Below are positions 1 to 7,399 of a stretch of 16,222 nucleotides of DNA, piece by piece. The first letter of the stretch is position 1; each line of letters opens with the position of its first letter. A program made the position numbers and the translations under genes. Below the pieces are notes generated by a model. That model had not been told where the DNA came from and ran no database searches. It worked only from the letters and a program-made list of their open reading frames with translations. Source of the DNA: CAZKMM01 sp964553915 (GTDB taxonomy: Bacteria > RBG-13-61-14 > DRUE01); assembly GCA_964553915.1 (NCBI GenBank), contig CAZKMM010000052.1, positions 1-16,222 of the forward strand, in the 5' to 3' direction.

Positions 1-185
1 GTGAAGGGATTAGAATCATTATAATCCCTGAACAAGAAGATCATTCAGAAATTGAGAAAGTTATCCACTTCACTTGTGTTTTTACCTTAATGCTTATCAA
101 GCTTTATCAAGAAATTTTTTCTCTTGAATACTCAAAAGAAGTAGCTGAGATTGAAAAAAAATTTAAATCGATGGACGTGGTTTAA
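1..185 (+). CDS. 3' end of an unrecognised gene, cut by the window edge
   Basis: The reading frame is open from base 3 to a TAA stop at 183-185, giving about 60 C-terminal residues; the start lies outside the window. The visible part begins with Ile-rich EGIRIIIIPEQEDH, continues through a hydrophobic stretch (HFTCVFTLMLIKLYQEIF) and ends in a charged helix-like tail (EVAEIEKKFKSMDVV). I do not recognise the family. The stretch is AT-rich (about 31% G+C over the first 180 bases by hand count, against nearly half in sampled core genes), so it may be accessory DNA. It converges on queA, with 8 bases between the two stop codons and no clear terminator. That it is coding rests only on the open frame and plausible composition. 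Confidence 0.5.
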   Translation, partial: EGIRIIIIPEQEDHSEIEKVIHFTCVFTLMLIKLYQEIFSLEYSKEVAEIEKKFKSMDVV

Positions 186-193
186 ATAATAGA

Positions 194-1243
194 CTAAATT
201 ATTAACATACAATCCCCATAGCTCAAAAATCTATAGCCCTGTTCTAAAGCGTGCTGATAGGCTTTTTTCACCAGCTCCCAGCCAGCAAAAGCACTGACCA
301 GCATTAACAGAGTGGAGCGAGGCAGATGAAAATTAGTCAAAAGCGCATCCACTGCCTTAAATTGATAGCCCGGATAAATAAATAAATCGGTCTTGCCCTG
401 CTGAAGGATAACCCTCCCTGATTCATCAGCAGAACTCTCCAGTGCCCGCACCACCGTAGTGCCCACCGCAATCACCCTTCCTCCCTGCTGGCGAGTTTGA
501 TTGATTTTTCGGGCGCTCTCCTCACTGACCCGGAACCGCTCCGAATACATTTTATGCTCCTCCACCCGCTCCACCCGAACCGGGGCAAAAGTGCCGTAGC
601 TCACCCATAAGGTTATCTCCGCCAGCTCCACCCCTTTTTCCCTCAGGGCTTTTAAAATCCTCTCGGTAAAATGAAGCCCGGCAGTGGGAGCTGCCACTGC
701 TCCCCATTCCCGGGCAAAAACGGTTTGATAGGTCTTTCGGTCCGGCTCATATTCATTCGGGCTTTTGCGTTTAATATAAGGAGGCAAAGGCGGAACCCCG
801 AGCTTTTCCAGAACCTCTGGAGAATCTGGCTCCAGCTGAACTCTCCAGAGTCCACCGAAAAATCCTGCCTGAGGGTCCAGGTCAAGCTCGTTGAGAAAAA
901 TCAGCCGGGCATTCTCTCCCAGTTCTACCTCCTCCCCCTTCCGGGGCTTTTTTCCCTTGACCAGGCATTCCCATTCCCTTTCCGAGACCTTTCCCAGAAG
1001 CGTGATTTCCAGCCTGGCGCCGGTTCTCCTTCGGGCAAAAAGCCGGGCAGGAATTACCTGACAGTTATTCACCACCACAACATCCCGGGCAGAGACCAGC
1101 TCGGGAAATTGAAAGAATTTAAGGTCGGTTAATTTCCCGGTCTTTCGCTCCACCACCAGCATCCGGGACTGGTCTCTTTCTTTCAGGGGATGTTGGGCAA
1201 TGGCAGATTTGGGCAGATGATAATCAAAATCACTCACTCGCAT
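194..1243 (-). CDS. queA: S-adenosylmethionine:tRNA ribosyltransferase-isomerase QueA
   Basis: QueA transfers and isomerises the ribosyl part of SAM onto 7-aminomethyl-7-deazaguanine at the wobble position of GUN-anticodon tRNAs, forming epoxyqueuosine in the cytoplasm. The 349-residue product has the usual family length. It opens with the hallmark DFDYHLPKSAIAQHPL and a following RDQSRMLVV, carries AAPTAGLHFT near the middle, GTTVVRALES further on, and ends with TNFHLPRSTLLMLVSAF and a closing GYRFLSYGDCMLI. All are typical of full-length QueA. It is the last gene of the spoIID-like/GGDEF/queA operon; its ATG lies 3 bases after the upstream stop and has only a weak ribosome site, so translational coupling is likely. 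No other queuosine genes are in the window. Confidence 0.97.
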   Translation of the reverse strand: MRVSDFDYHLPKSAIAQHPLKERDQSRMLVVERKTGKLTDLKFFQFPELVSARDVVVVNNCQVIPARLFARRRTGARLEITLLGKVSEREWECLVKGKKPRKGEEVELGENARLIFLNELDLDPQAGFFGGLWRVQLEPDSPEVLEKLGVPPLPPYIKRKSPNEYEPDRKTYQTVFAREWGAVAAPTAGLHFTERILKALREKGVELAEITLWVSYGTFAPVRVERVEEHKMYSERFRVSEESARKINQTRQQGGRVIAVGTTVVRALESSADESGRVILQQGKTDLFIYPGYQFKAVDALLTNFHLPRSTLLMLVSAFAGWELVKKAYQHALEQGYRFLSYGDCMLII

Positions 1244-1246
1244 CTT

Positions 1247-2359
1247 TCATTTCTGCTCAGAGGGAAGTTGGGCACAGACCTGATTTCTGCCCTGAGCTTT
1301 ACCAAAATACATCGCTTTATCTGCCAGGTCCAAAAGCTCATAAGCGGATTCGCTATCTTCTGGAAAACTGCTTACCCCCACGGTGATGGTGATTTTCCCT
1401 TCTCCCAGCTCCGGTCGCCGGGAATGGAAGTTATGCTTTTCCACTGCTTTTCTTAATTTTTCTCCCACCCGGAGGGCATTTCTCTTTTCGGTTTCTGGAA
1501 GAAGCACCAAAAACTCCTCTCCCCCATATCTTGCCACCACATCTACTTTCCGGAGCTTGGATTCCAATAATCGGGCGAGCTGTCTTAAAATATCATCACC
1601 GAGCAGATGCCCGAAGGTGTCATTATAATTTTTGAAATGGTCAATATCTATCATTAAAAGCGAGAGCCTTCTCTGGTATCTTCTGGCACGCTCCACCTCT
1701 TTTTCCAGGCGTTCAAAAAAGTATCTTCGGTTATAGAGCTTGGTCAGCTCATCCCGGTTGGTCAGCTCTTTGGTGGTTTGATATGCCAGGGCATTATCCA
1801 GGGAAATAGCAATCTGCTCGCTCACCGCCTGATACAATTTTAAGTCTTTTTCTGAGAATCCCCCCGGCTCGGGATGATGAAAATTTAACACCCCCAGAAT
1901 TCTCCCATCCCGGGCAAAAAGGGGAATTCCTAAATAAGCACCCTTTTTATACTTACTCTTTGGATAATAAACATAATCTCTGGAGCGGGATAAATCCGCC
2001 ACCAGAATCGGCTTTCCCTCTCCTGCTACCTTTCCGCTTAATCCCTGCCCGGGCTTAACCTGGGCTTTGCTGAGAATCTCATCACTGATTCCTCTGCTCG
2101 CCTGAATCTCCAATCGCCCGCTTTCCGGATTAAAAAGCATCAGAGAATATTCGTCCAGCCGAAGCATCTCCTGAAGCAAATTCATTGCCTGCTCAAAAAC
2201 CTCTTCCAGATTCAAACTTAAAGAAAGCTGACGAGTTAGCTGATACAAAATATAAAGCTCAATCAGGCGCTCATTTAATTTACGATTTGCCTCTTCCAGA
2301 CGGAGATTTTCATCAATCAAACGATTGAGCTCTTCCCGTAATCTTTCCTGCTCATCCAT
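1247..2359 (-). CDS. GAF-GGDEF diguanylate cyclase
   Basis: This is a predicted soluble diguanylate cyclase making cyclic di-GMP from two GTP. The 370 residues divide into an N-terminal charged coiled coil (about 3-45), a GAF sensor domain (about 50-190) and a GGDEF domain (about 200-365). The active-site signature is GGEEF at 279-283, with metal and substrate residues in MIDIDHFKNYND (236-247), so the enzyme should be active. An RxxD product-inhibition site (RKVD, 270-273) sits exactly five residues before GGEEF, which suggests feedback by cyclic di-GMP. There is no membrane segment; the GAF ligand is unknown. It starts one base after the spoIID-like stop and runs into queA, so all three are probably cotranscribed. 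No EAL or HD-GYP phosphodiesterase or PilZ effector is nearby. Confidence 0.93.
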   Translation of the reverse strand: MDEQERLREELNRLIDENLRLEEANRKLNERLIELYILYQLTRQLSLSLNLEEVFEQAMNLLQEMLRLDEYSLMLFNPESGRLEIQASRGISDEILSKAQVKPGQGLSGKVAGEGKPILVADLSRSRDYVYYPKSKYKKGAYLGIPLFARDGRILGVLNFHHPEPGGFSEKDLKLYQAVSEQIAISLDNALAYQTTKELTNRDELTKLYNRRYFFERLEKEVERARRYQRRLSLLMIDIDHFKNYNDTFGHLLGDDILRQLARLLESKLRKVDVVARYGGEEFLVLLPETEKRNALRVGEKLRKAVEKHNFHSRRPELGEGKITITVGVSSFPEDSESAYELLDLADKAMYFGKAQGRNQVCAQLPSEQK

Positions 2360-2360
2360 T

Positions 2361-3473
2361 TTAGTAAGCTTTTCTTATTCGGGTGCCCGGGAAATAATAC
2401 CTTAATATCTCCTGATAATTCTTTCCCTGCTCTGCCATTCCCCGGGCACCCCACTGGCAAAGTCCAACCCCATGCCCGGAACCAGAGCCAAAAATCACCC
2501 AGCCTCCGACTTCCGGCTCAATCCGAAATAAAGTAGAACGAACAAAATCCCTGCCCAGACGGGTGCGAAAATCATTACCGCTGATTATCACCTCAAATCC
2601 AGCTTTGAATCTAACCCTCAGCTTCAGCACCCGTCCCGAGGGACTCTTCTCCACCAGCTCAATCTGTTCCACTTCTTCTCCGTTATACCCCAGAGCATCT
2701 GCCAACTCCCGGGAACCAATCACCCCCTGCTCTGGATAACGCCAGAAATAATAGGGACATTCCTGACAATAGCCACAAGCAACAGAAATTAAATAAGGCT
2801 TACCCTGCCCTCCCCAGACATATTCCACCGCTTCAGTCCTTCCTCCACAACAGGAATGATAAAATACCTCTGCCAGATTTCTCTGATAAAATAACACCTC
2901 TCCCCGGGTCTGGTTAATTGCCTTCCAGGCTCTCTCATCCTCTGCTTTAATCCCCTGATATACCTGGTCCCTGACATCCGCATAAAGGTCAAATTCCCGG
3001 GAACGGGGATTTTTTATCTTATGCAGAGCATAAGTCCGGGCTAAAACCGCCTGAGCCTTGAGTGCCTCCAGAGGCCAGGAAGGATTCATCTCATTTTTAA
3101 TCACCCCGGCAAGATAATCTTCCACCCTGAGGATATTAACCACCCGAACCTTTCCCTGCCAGGCAAAAAGTTTAAGTTCTCCCCGATAGGTTCCTTCTCC
3201 AAGCGAAATTACCCCTGAGCCTTTCACCCGCACGGGCAGAGAATATCTTTTCTCTTTAATCAAAAGCTCATCTTTTTTCACCAAAACCTGAATTTTTCCG
3301 GTATAAATGGTGGCTTTTCTTACGCCAGAGCTTATTTTTAATCCTTTTCCGCTAATCAGCACTGGAGGGGAAAAATCTCCCAAGAGCACCCGAATCTGCT
3401 GTCTTTCTGAAGCCTTAAACCCGGCTAACAGTCCGAAAAATAAAAGCAGAAAAAAAATCCCACCCCTTTTCAT
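2361..3473 (-). CDS. SpoIID/LytB-domain protein, putative secreted peptidoglycan lytic transglycosylase
   Basis: The 370-residue protein begins with a basic start and hydrophobic core (about 1-20), a signal peptide or N-terminal anchor. The SpoIID domain occupies the rest: KNEMNPSWPLEALKAQAVLA begins near 126, where Glu128 matches the catalytic acid of SpoIID; YHSCCGGRTE (205-214) and CGYCQEC (233-239) supply the Cys/His cluster that binds zinc in some members; GSGHGVGLCQWGA (331-343) and a late YYFPGT complete the family pattern. SpoIID enzymes cut denuded glycan strands, so a role in cell-wall remodelling or division is likely. No sporulation gene is near and the name does not imply spores. 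It is first in the minus-strand operon. Its promoter ends only 9 bases before the ATG, so the message is probably leaderless. Confidence 0.92.
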   Translation of the reverse strand: MKRGGIFFLLLFFGLLAGFKASERQQIRVLLGDFSPPVLISGKGLKISSGVRKATIYTGKIQVLVKKDELLIKEKRYSLPVRVKGSGVISLGEGTYRGELKLFAWQGKVRVVNILRVEDYLAGVIKNEMNPSWPLEALKAQAVLARTYALHKIKNPRSREFDLYADVRDQVYQGIKAEDERAWKAINQTRGEVLFYQRNLAEVFYHSCCGGRTEAVEYVWGGQGKPYLISVACGYCQECPYYFWRYPEQGVIGSRELADALGYNGEEVEQIELVEKSPSGRVLKLRVRFKAGFEVIISGNDFRTRLGRDFVRSTLFRIEPEVGGWVIFGSGSGHGVGLCQWGARGMAEQGKNYQEILRYYFPGTRIRKAY

Positions 3474-3482
3474 CGCTTCTTG

Positions 3483-3511
3483 ATTTTAAAAGGAAAATAT
3501 TGACCGGTCAA
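3483..3511 (-). promoter_or_regulatory. Sigma70-type promoter for the spoIID-like/GGDEF/queA operon
   Basis: On the minus strand, TTGACC (3506-3511) is followed after 17 bases by TAAAAT (3483-3488), close to consensus with ideal spacing. Only 9 bases separate the -10 box from the ATG at 3473, so transcription should begin 2-4 bases before the start codon. The -35 box is half of the 12-base palindrome TTGACCGGTCAA (3500-3511), which could bind a dimeric regulator. Confidence 0.65.
3500..3511. promoter_or_regulatory. 12-base perfect palindrome overlapping the -35 box
   Basis: TTGACCGGTCAA is fully self-complementary and coincides with the -35 element of the minus-strand promoter. It could be an operator for both divergent transcripts, but the palindrome is short and might be chance. 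Confidence 0.3.
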
Positions 3512-3532
3512 GCTGGCAGAATTCTCTTTTTC

Positions 3533-3561
3533 TTGACATTAAAAAAAAGCTTTGATATATA
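3533..3561 (+). promoter_or_regulatory. Sigma70-type promoter for the gpgS-led gene run
   Basis: A perfect TTGACA (3533-3538) is followed after 17 bases by TATATA (3556-3561), with a TGA just before it. The ATG at 3572 lies 10 bases after the -10 box, so the 5' untranslated region would be about 3-5 bases, with no room for a Shine-Dalgarno site. This favours ATG 3572 over the in-frame TTG at 3500, which lies upstream of the promoter. Confidence 0.7.
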
Positions 3562-3571
3562 TCTTAAAACA

Positions 3572-4594
3572 ATGAACAAGCCCGAATGGATAAAGAAAAA
3601 TACCTTCCATCATACTGAATTTGCTAACCTGAACGAGCTTTTAAAATTAAAAGAAAAAAAAGCTCTTTCCATCAGTCTCGCTTTCCCTACCCTGAACGAG
3701 GAAAAAACCATTGGAAAAGAAATTGAGCTGATTAAAAAAGAGCTCTGTGAAAAATACCCTTTAATTGATGAGCTTGCGGTGATTGACTCCGGCTCCCAAG
3801 ACCGGACTTTAGAAGTGGCAGAAAGCGCCGGAGCAGTGGTTTATTCCTCCCGGGATATCCTCCCTCAATATGGCAACTATCCGGGAAAAGGAGAAAATCT
3901 CTGGAAAAGCCTTTATGTTTTAAAGGGAGACATCATTGTCTGGCTGGATGCAGATATTAAGAATATTCATTCTAAATTTGTTTATGGCTTGGTGGGTCCG
4001 CTCTTGAAATACGAGCATCTTGGCTTTGTTAAGGCATTTTATCAGCGCCCGCTTCATCTGGCAAAAGAAAAAAGCGAATACGGCGGAGGAAGGGTTACTG
4101 AAATTCTGGTGCGACCTTTATTCAGTCTATTTTTCCCGGAACTTGCCCAGCTTTACCAGCCCTGTAGCGGGGAATGTGCAGGAAAAAGAGAACTTTTAGA
4201 GACTCTCCCTTTTGCCTGTGGATATGGAATTGAAACCGGAATGCTGATTGATATTTATCATCACTATGGTCCCGAGATAATCGCCCAAACTGACCTTGAC
4301 CTGAGAATCCACCGAAATCAGCCGGCAAACGCCCTGGGAAAAATGGGCTTTGAAATCCTCCACGCCTTTTTAAGACGGCTGGAGAAACTCGAACTGGTAG
4401 AGGTAAATACCTCGCTGGCAGAAACCTACCGAATTCTGGAAACAAGTCCCAAATGGTATCGGCTGACTCCAACGCAGGTGCAGATAAATGAACGACCCCC
4501 GATGGTGACCATCCCGGAATACCTTGAACTGCGTAAAAATTATCCTAGAATGGATTTGGACAGTGAGAATTTAATGATTTGTTCTGAAGATTAA
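3572..4594 (+). CDS. gpgS: Glucosyl-3-phosphoglycerate synthase-like glycosyltransferase (GT81/GT-A fold)
   Basis: GpgS-type enzymes join glucose from an NDP-glucose to 3-phosphoglycerate, the first step towards glucosylglycerate and its larger derivatives. The 340-residue product has the GT-A layout: AFPTLNEEKTIGKEI (37-51), IDSGSQDRT (71-79), GKGENLWKSL (105-114) and the metal-binding DAD at 126-128 in VWLDADIKNI. Further on come FVKAFYQRP, GGGRVTEILVRP, QPCSGECAGKRELLE and GYGIETGMLIDIY, all matching GpgS rather than generic GT2 enzymes. I chose ATG 3572, not TTG 3500, because the promoter lies between them and the homology starts later. It heads the gene run and is followed after 6 bases by a GT4 enzyme. 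Acceptor and sugar are inferred from the family; a mannosyl variant cannot be excluded. Confidence 0.82.
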   Translation: MNKPEWIKKNTFHHTEFANLNELLKLKEKKALSISLAFPTLNEEKTIGKEIELIKKELCEKYPLIDELAVIDSGSQDRTLEVAESAGAVVYSSRDILPQYGNYPGKGENLWKSLYVLKGDIIVWLDADIKNIHSKFVYGLVGPLLKYEHLGFVKAFYQRPLHLAKEKSEYGGGRVTEILVRPLFSLFFPELAQLYQPCSGECAGKRELLETLPFACGYGIETGMLIDIYHHYGPEIIAQTDLDLRIHRNQPANALGKMGFEILHAFLRRLEKLELVEVNTSLAETYRILETSPKWYRLTPTQVQINERPPMVTIPEYLELRKNYPRMDLDSENLMICSED

Positions 4595-4600
4595 ACTCAG

Positions 4601-5875
4601 ATGCGAATCTGTATTTTAAGTTATCGGGGGAATATGTATTGCGGGGGGCAGGGAGTATATGTTTATAATCTGAGCAAATACCTTGCCCGGCTCGGACACG
4701 AGGTAGAGCTGATTCAAGGTCCTCCTTACACCTGGGAAACTCCCTGGTGCCGGGAGCATCGGCTGGATAATTATAATTTTTTTGCTACCAGAAAATTTTT
4801 CTATAAAAAATTTTCCTCACAAAAAGAGCTGTTCAAAATTTTTCAGCCCGGGCATTTCTATGAGTTTCTTCTTACCCGGTTCGGCTTCTTTCCGGAAATG
4901 TTTACCTTTAGCTTTCGTGCCTGGAAAAAGCTTTTCCAGCTCTGGCAGGAAAAACCTTTTGATGTTATCCATGATAATCAAACTTTGGGCTTCGGGATGC
5001 TTTTAATTCAAAAGAGCTTCCCGGTTCCCTTAATCACCACCATTCACCATCCTTTAAGCGAGGACCAGAAAGCAGATTTTCAACAGCTCTGGGAATTTTC
5101 CCACCGAATCCGCCGGGCAGTTTATTATCCGCTCCTGATGCATAAAATGGTGGTGCCGAAGCTGGAATGCCTGGTCACGGTCTCTAAAACCGCGGCTCAG
5201 ACCATTTCCCGGGCATATAACATAGAATCAAGCCGGGTAAAAGTAATTTATAACGGAGTGGATACCGAAAGCTTCCAGCCCAATCCCAAAATTAAAAAAA
5301 AGAAAAACCAGCTGGTCTTTGTTGGAAATACCGAGGATAGAAAAAAGGGCATCAGATATCTTCTGGAGGCGCTTTTGTATCTTCCCCCTCAGGTGAAATT
5401 ATTGGTAGTGGATGGAGGAGCGCCCAGACATACAGTAATGGAAGAACTTTTGAGGAGATTCAACCTGAAAAATCGGGTTAAAACCACCGGGAAAATTCCC
5501 ACCGACCAGGTCGCCCGTGCTTACCAGGAATCAGAAATAGCGGTGGTGCCCAGTGTTTATGAGGGATTTGGTTTTCCCGCGGCTGAGGCAATGGCTTGCG
5601 GACTGCCAGTGGTAAGCACAGATGGAGGAGCCCTGCCTGAGGTGGTGGGAAAAGACGGCGAGACCGGATTGGTGGTTCCCCGTCAAGATTCCCGAGCACT
5701 TGCCCGAGCCATTAACCTCCTTTTAAAAAATCCAGTTTTAAGAAAAAAGATGGGGGAAAGAGCCCGGAAAAGAATTTTAGAAAATTTCAGCTGGGAGGTC
5801 TGTGCCAGGAATTTTGTTCAGCTTTACCAGGAAATGATTGAAAAGAAAAATGGGCAAAAATGCTATTTAACTTAA
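4601..5875 (+). CDS. GT4 family glycosyltransferase, copy A of a tandem pair
   Basis: This is a 424-residue retaining glycosyltransferase of the GT-B fold. The N-terminal domain starts with MRICILSYRGNM and a GGQG acceptor loop at 15-18; TTIHHP lies at 146-151. The C-terminal nucleotide-sugar domain has VGNTEDRKKG (241-250) and the EX7E signature EGFGFPAAE (321-329). No signal peptide or membrane segment is seen, so it should act in the cytoplasm or at the inner membrane face. It is a clear paralogue of the enzyme at 6149-7399 (35 of the first 60 residues identical, ungapped, by hand). Position after a GpgS-type gene suggests it extends glucosyl-3-phosphoglycerate or glucosylglycerate, as Rv3032 does in mycobacteria or MggA/MggS enzymes do in Petrotoga; the sugar and acceptor are unknown. 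Confidence 0.88.
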   Translation: MRICILSYRGNMYCGGQGVYVYNLSKYLARLGHEVELIQGPPYTWETPWCREHRLDNYNFFATRKFFYKKFSSQKELFKIFQPGHFYEFLLTRFGFFPEMFTFSFRAWKKLFQLWQEKPFDVIHDNQTLGFGMLLIQKSFPVPLITTIHHPLSEDQKADFQQLWEFSHRIRRAVYYPLLMHKMVVPKLECLVTVSKTAAQTISRAYNIESSRVKVIYNGVDTESFQPNPKIKKKKNQLVFVGNTEDRKKGIRYLLEALLYLPPQVKLLVVDGGAPRHTVMEELLRRFNLKNRVKTTGKIPTDQVARAYQESEIAVVPSVYEGFGFPAAEAMACGLPVVSTDGGALPEVVGKDGETGLVVPRQDSRALARAINLLLKNPVLRKKMGERARKRILENFSWEVCARNFVQLYQEMIEKKNGQKCYLT

Positions 5876-5893
5876 TTAAGTTTATGCTATATT
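5866..5893 (+). promoter_or_regulatory. Possible internal extended -10 promoter
   Basis: TGCTATATT (5885-5893) is an extended -10 element (TGn plus TATATT). A weak -35, TTTAAC (5866-5871), lies 16 bases upstream, overlapping the end of the first GT4 gene. It could give the small membrane protein and downstream genes their own transcript. The surrounding DNA is AT-rich, so chance matches are possible. Confidence 0.4.
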
Positions 5894-5918
5894 TAAAAAC
5901 AAAAAAAGGAGTTGGGAA

Positions 5919-6143
5919 ATGGATCGGAATCGGCTTTACGGACTTTTAATAAGTATCGGTTCGGCTCTGGTGGCAATTTTATTTATCATCGGGGTATTTA
6001 AGGGGAGTTATATTGCACTGGCAATTCCGGTGGTAATTTTTACGCTCGGGATTCTGGGGCTTTGCTTCTGGATAGGCTGGACGATTTTCTCCATCAAAGT
6101 AGAACCTCCCCAGCCAGAAGAAAAGGAAGAGGAGAAAAAATAA
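5919..6143 (+). CDS. Small membrane protein with two helices
   Basis: The 74-residue product has two hydrophobic helices (about 7-26 and 32-57) separated by a short turn with a Lys and Gly, and a charged cytoplasmic-type tail (VEPPQPEEKEEEKK). I do not recognise a family. The start is well supported by AAAGGAG (5905-5911) seven bases before the ATG, one of the strongest ribosome sites in the window. It lies exactly between two paralogous GT4 genes, ending 5 bases before the second. A membrane tether or partner for those otherwise soluble enzymes is a reasonable guess, but a separate general function is equally possible. Confidence 0.75.
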   Translation: MDRNRLYGLLISIGSALVAILFIIGVFKGSYIALAIPVVIFTLGILGLCFWIGWTIFSIKVEPPQPEEKEEEKK

Positions 6144-6148
6144 AAGCG

Positions 6149-7399
6149 ATGAAAATCTGCCTGCTCAGTTATCGGGGCAATATGTTCAGCGGGGGGCAGG
6201 GGATTTATCTTTATTATTTAAGTCGGGAGCTTGCCCGCAGGGGGCATCAGCTCACAATTCTGGTGGGTCCTCCCTATCCCTGGGAAATGCCCTGGGCAAG
6301 GGTGATTAAAATCACCAATCATAATTTTTATGCCAAAAAGCAGGATTTTCTTCCCAGAGAAAATCCTTTTAAGATTTTTTCTCCTTTGAACTTTTATGAA
6401 TTTGCTCTAACCCGCTTCTGGTTTTTTCCAGAAATGTTCAGCTTTTCTCTGCGGGCTTTTTACCAGCTCGGGCAACTTATCTCTCAAGGAGAGCGGTTTG
6501 ACCTGGTTCATGATAATCAGTGCCTGGGTTATGGTCAGCTTCTTCTCAAGCGATTTGCACTTCCGGTAATTGCTACCATTCATCATCCTTTAGCCAAGGA
6601 CCAGGGAGCGGATTTTGAACAAACCCATAGCCTTCTGGAACGAGCCCGACGGGTGGTGTTTTATCCCTTTATAATGCAGAAGCTGGTTGCCCGGGGAATG
6701 GATTTAGTCATCAGCGGTTCCCGGGATTCTGCTCAGGCGGTTCAGGAAACTTTTGGAATTGCTCCGGAAAAAATGCGGGTGGTATATGATGGAGTTGACC
6801 AGGAGGTATTTTACCCTCGTCCGGAAATAAAGAGGAAAAAGGGAAGAATAATTTTTGTCGGCAATACCGAAGACCGGAAAAAAGGTATTTTGTATTTAAT
6901 CCAGGCACTTTCTATTCTTCCCCGCTGGATTCATCTGGTGATTGTGGATGGGGGAGCAAAATGGAAATTTTATCTTAATTATCTTATTGACCGCTATCGG
7001 GTTCGGGAACGGGTAGAAATTAAAGAAGGATTAAGTCCCGAAGAGCTGGCAAAAGAGTATTGCCGGGCAGAAGTGTCGGTAGTTCCCAGTCTTTATGAAG
7101 GCTTTGGCTTACCAGCTGCTGAGGCAATGGCTTGCGCCACGCCGGTGGTAAGCACAGATGCCGGAGCTCTCCCCGAGGTGGTGGGAAGAGATGGCTGTGG
7201 AATTCTGGTGCCAACCAGGAATTCCCGGGCACTGGCAGAAAAAATCCTATTCCTCTTCAATCAGCGGAAGCTAAGAAAGGAAATGGGAGAAAAAGCCAGT
7301 GAACGAATCCTGAAATATTTTACCTGGAAAGAATGTGCTCGGGGAACCGAGCAGGTATATCAGGAGCTTTTGGAGAGGGCAAAGTATGCTCACGGTTGA
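6149..7399 (+). CDS. GT4 family glycosyltransferase, copy B of a tandem pair
   Basis: This 416-residue GT-B fold retaining enzyme is built like the copy at 4601-5875: MKICLLSYRGNM, GGQG at 15-18, ATIHHP (142-147), VGNTEDRKKG (237-246) and the EX7E signature EGFGLPAAE (317-325). The ATG at 6149 is chosen because homology to copy A begins there; an earlier in-frame ATG at 6062 would add 29 unrelated residues and overlap the small membrane gene. Both copies keep the catalytic motifs, so both are probably active. Divergence in the acceptor half suggests they act at different steps, for example first and later sugar additions. The gene overlaps the following methyltransferase by 14 bases. Confidence 0.88.
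   Translation: MKICLLSYRGNMFSGGQGIYLYYLSRELARRGHQLTILVGPPYPWEMPWARVIKITNHNFYAKKQDFLPRENPFKIFSPLNFYEFALTRFWFFPEMFSFSLRAFYQLGQLISQGERFDLVHDNQCLGYGQLLLKRFALPVIATIHHPLAKDQGADFEQTHSLLERARRVVFYPFIMQKLVARGMDLVISGSRDSAQAVQETFGIAPEKMRVVYDGVDQEVFYPRPEIKRKKGRIIFVGNTEDRKKGILYLIQALSILPRWIHLVIVDGGAKWKFYLNYLIDRYRVRERVEIKEGLSPEELAKEYCRAEVSVVPSLYEGFGLPAAEAMACATPVVSTDAGALPEVVGRDGCGILVPTRNSRALAEKILFLFNQRKLRKEMGEKASERILKYFTWKECARGTEQVYQELLERAKYAHG
7372..7379 (+). promoter_or_regulatory. Ribosome binding site deciding the methyltransferase start
   Basis: GGAGAGGG lies inside the end of the second GT4 gene, six bases before ATG 7386. It supports that start over an in-frame ATG at 7335, and the 14-base gene overlap implies translational coupling. 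Confidence 0.6.

Noticed and set aside
185..203. AATAAT/ATTATT hairpin between the left partial gene and queA
   Set aside because: Only six A-T pairs, with one arm inside queA coding sequence; too weak for a terminator.
3500..3571. N-terminal extension of the gpgS-like gene from TTG 3500
   Set aside because: The best promoter lies inside it (3533-3561), the TTG is part of a palindrome forming the opposite promoter's -35 box, and the extra 24 residues are not family-like.
6062..6148. Earlier ATG for the second GT4 gene
   Set aside because: It would overlap the small membrane gene by 82 bases and add residues absent from the paralogue, whose homology starts exactly at 6149.
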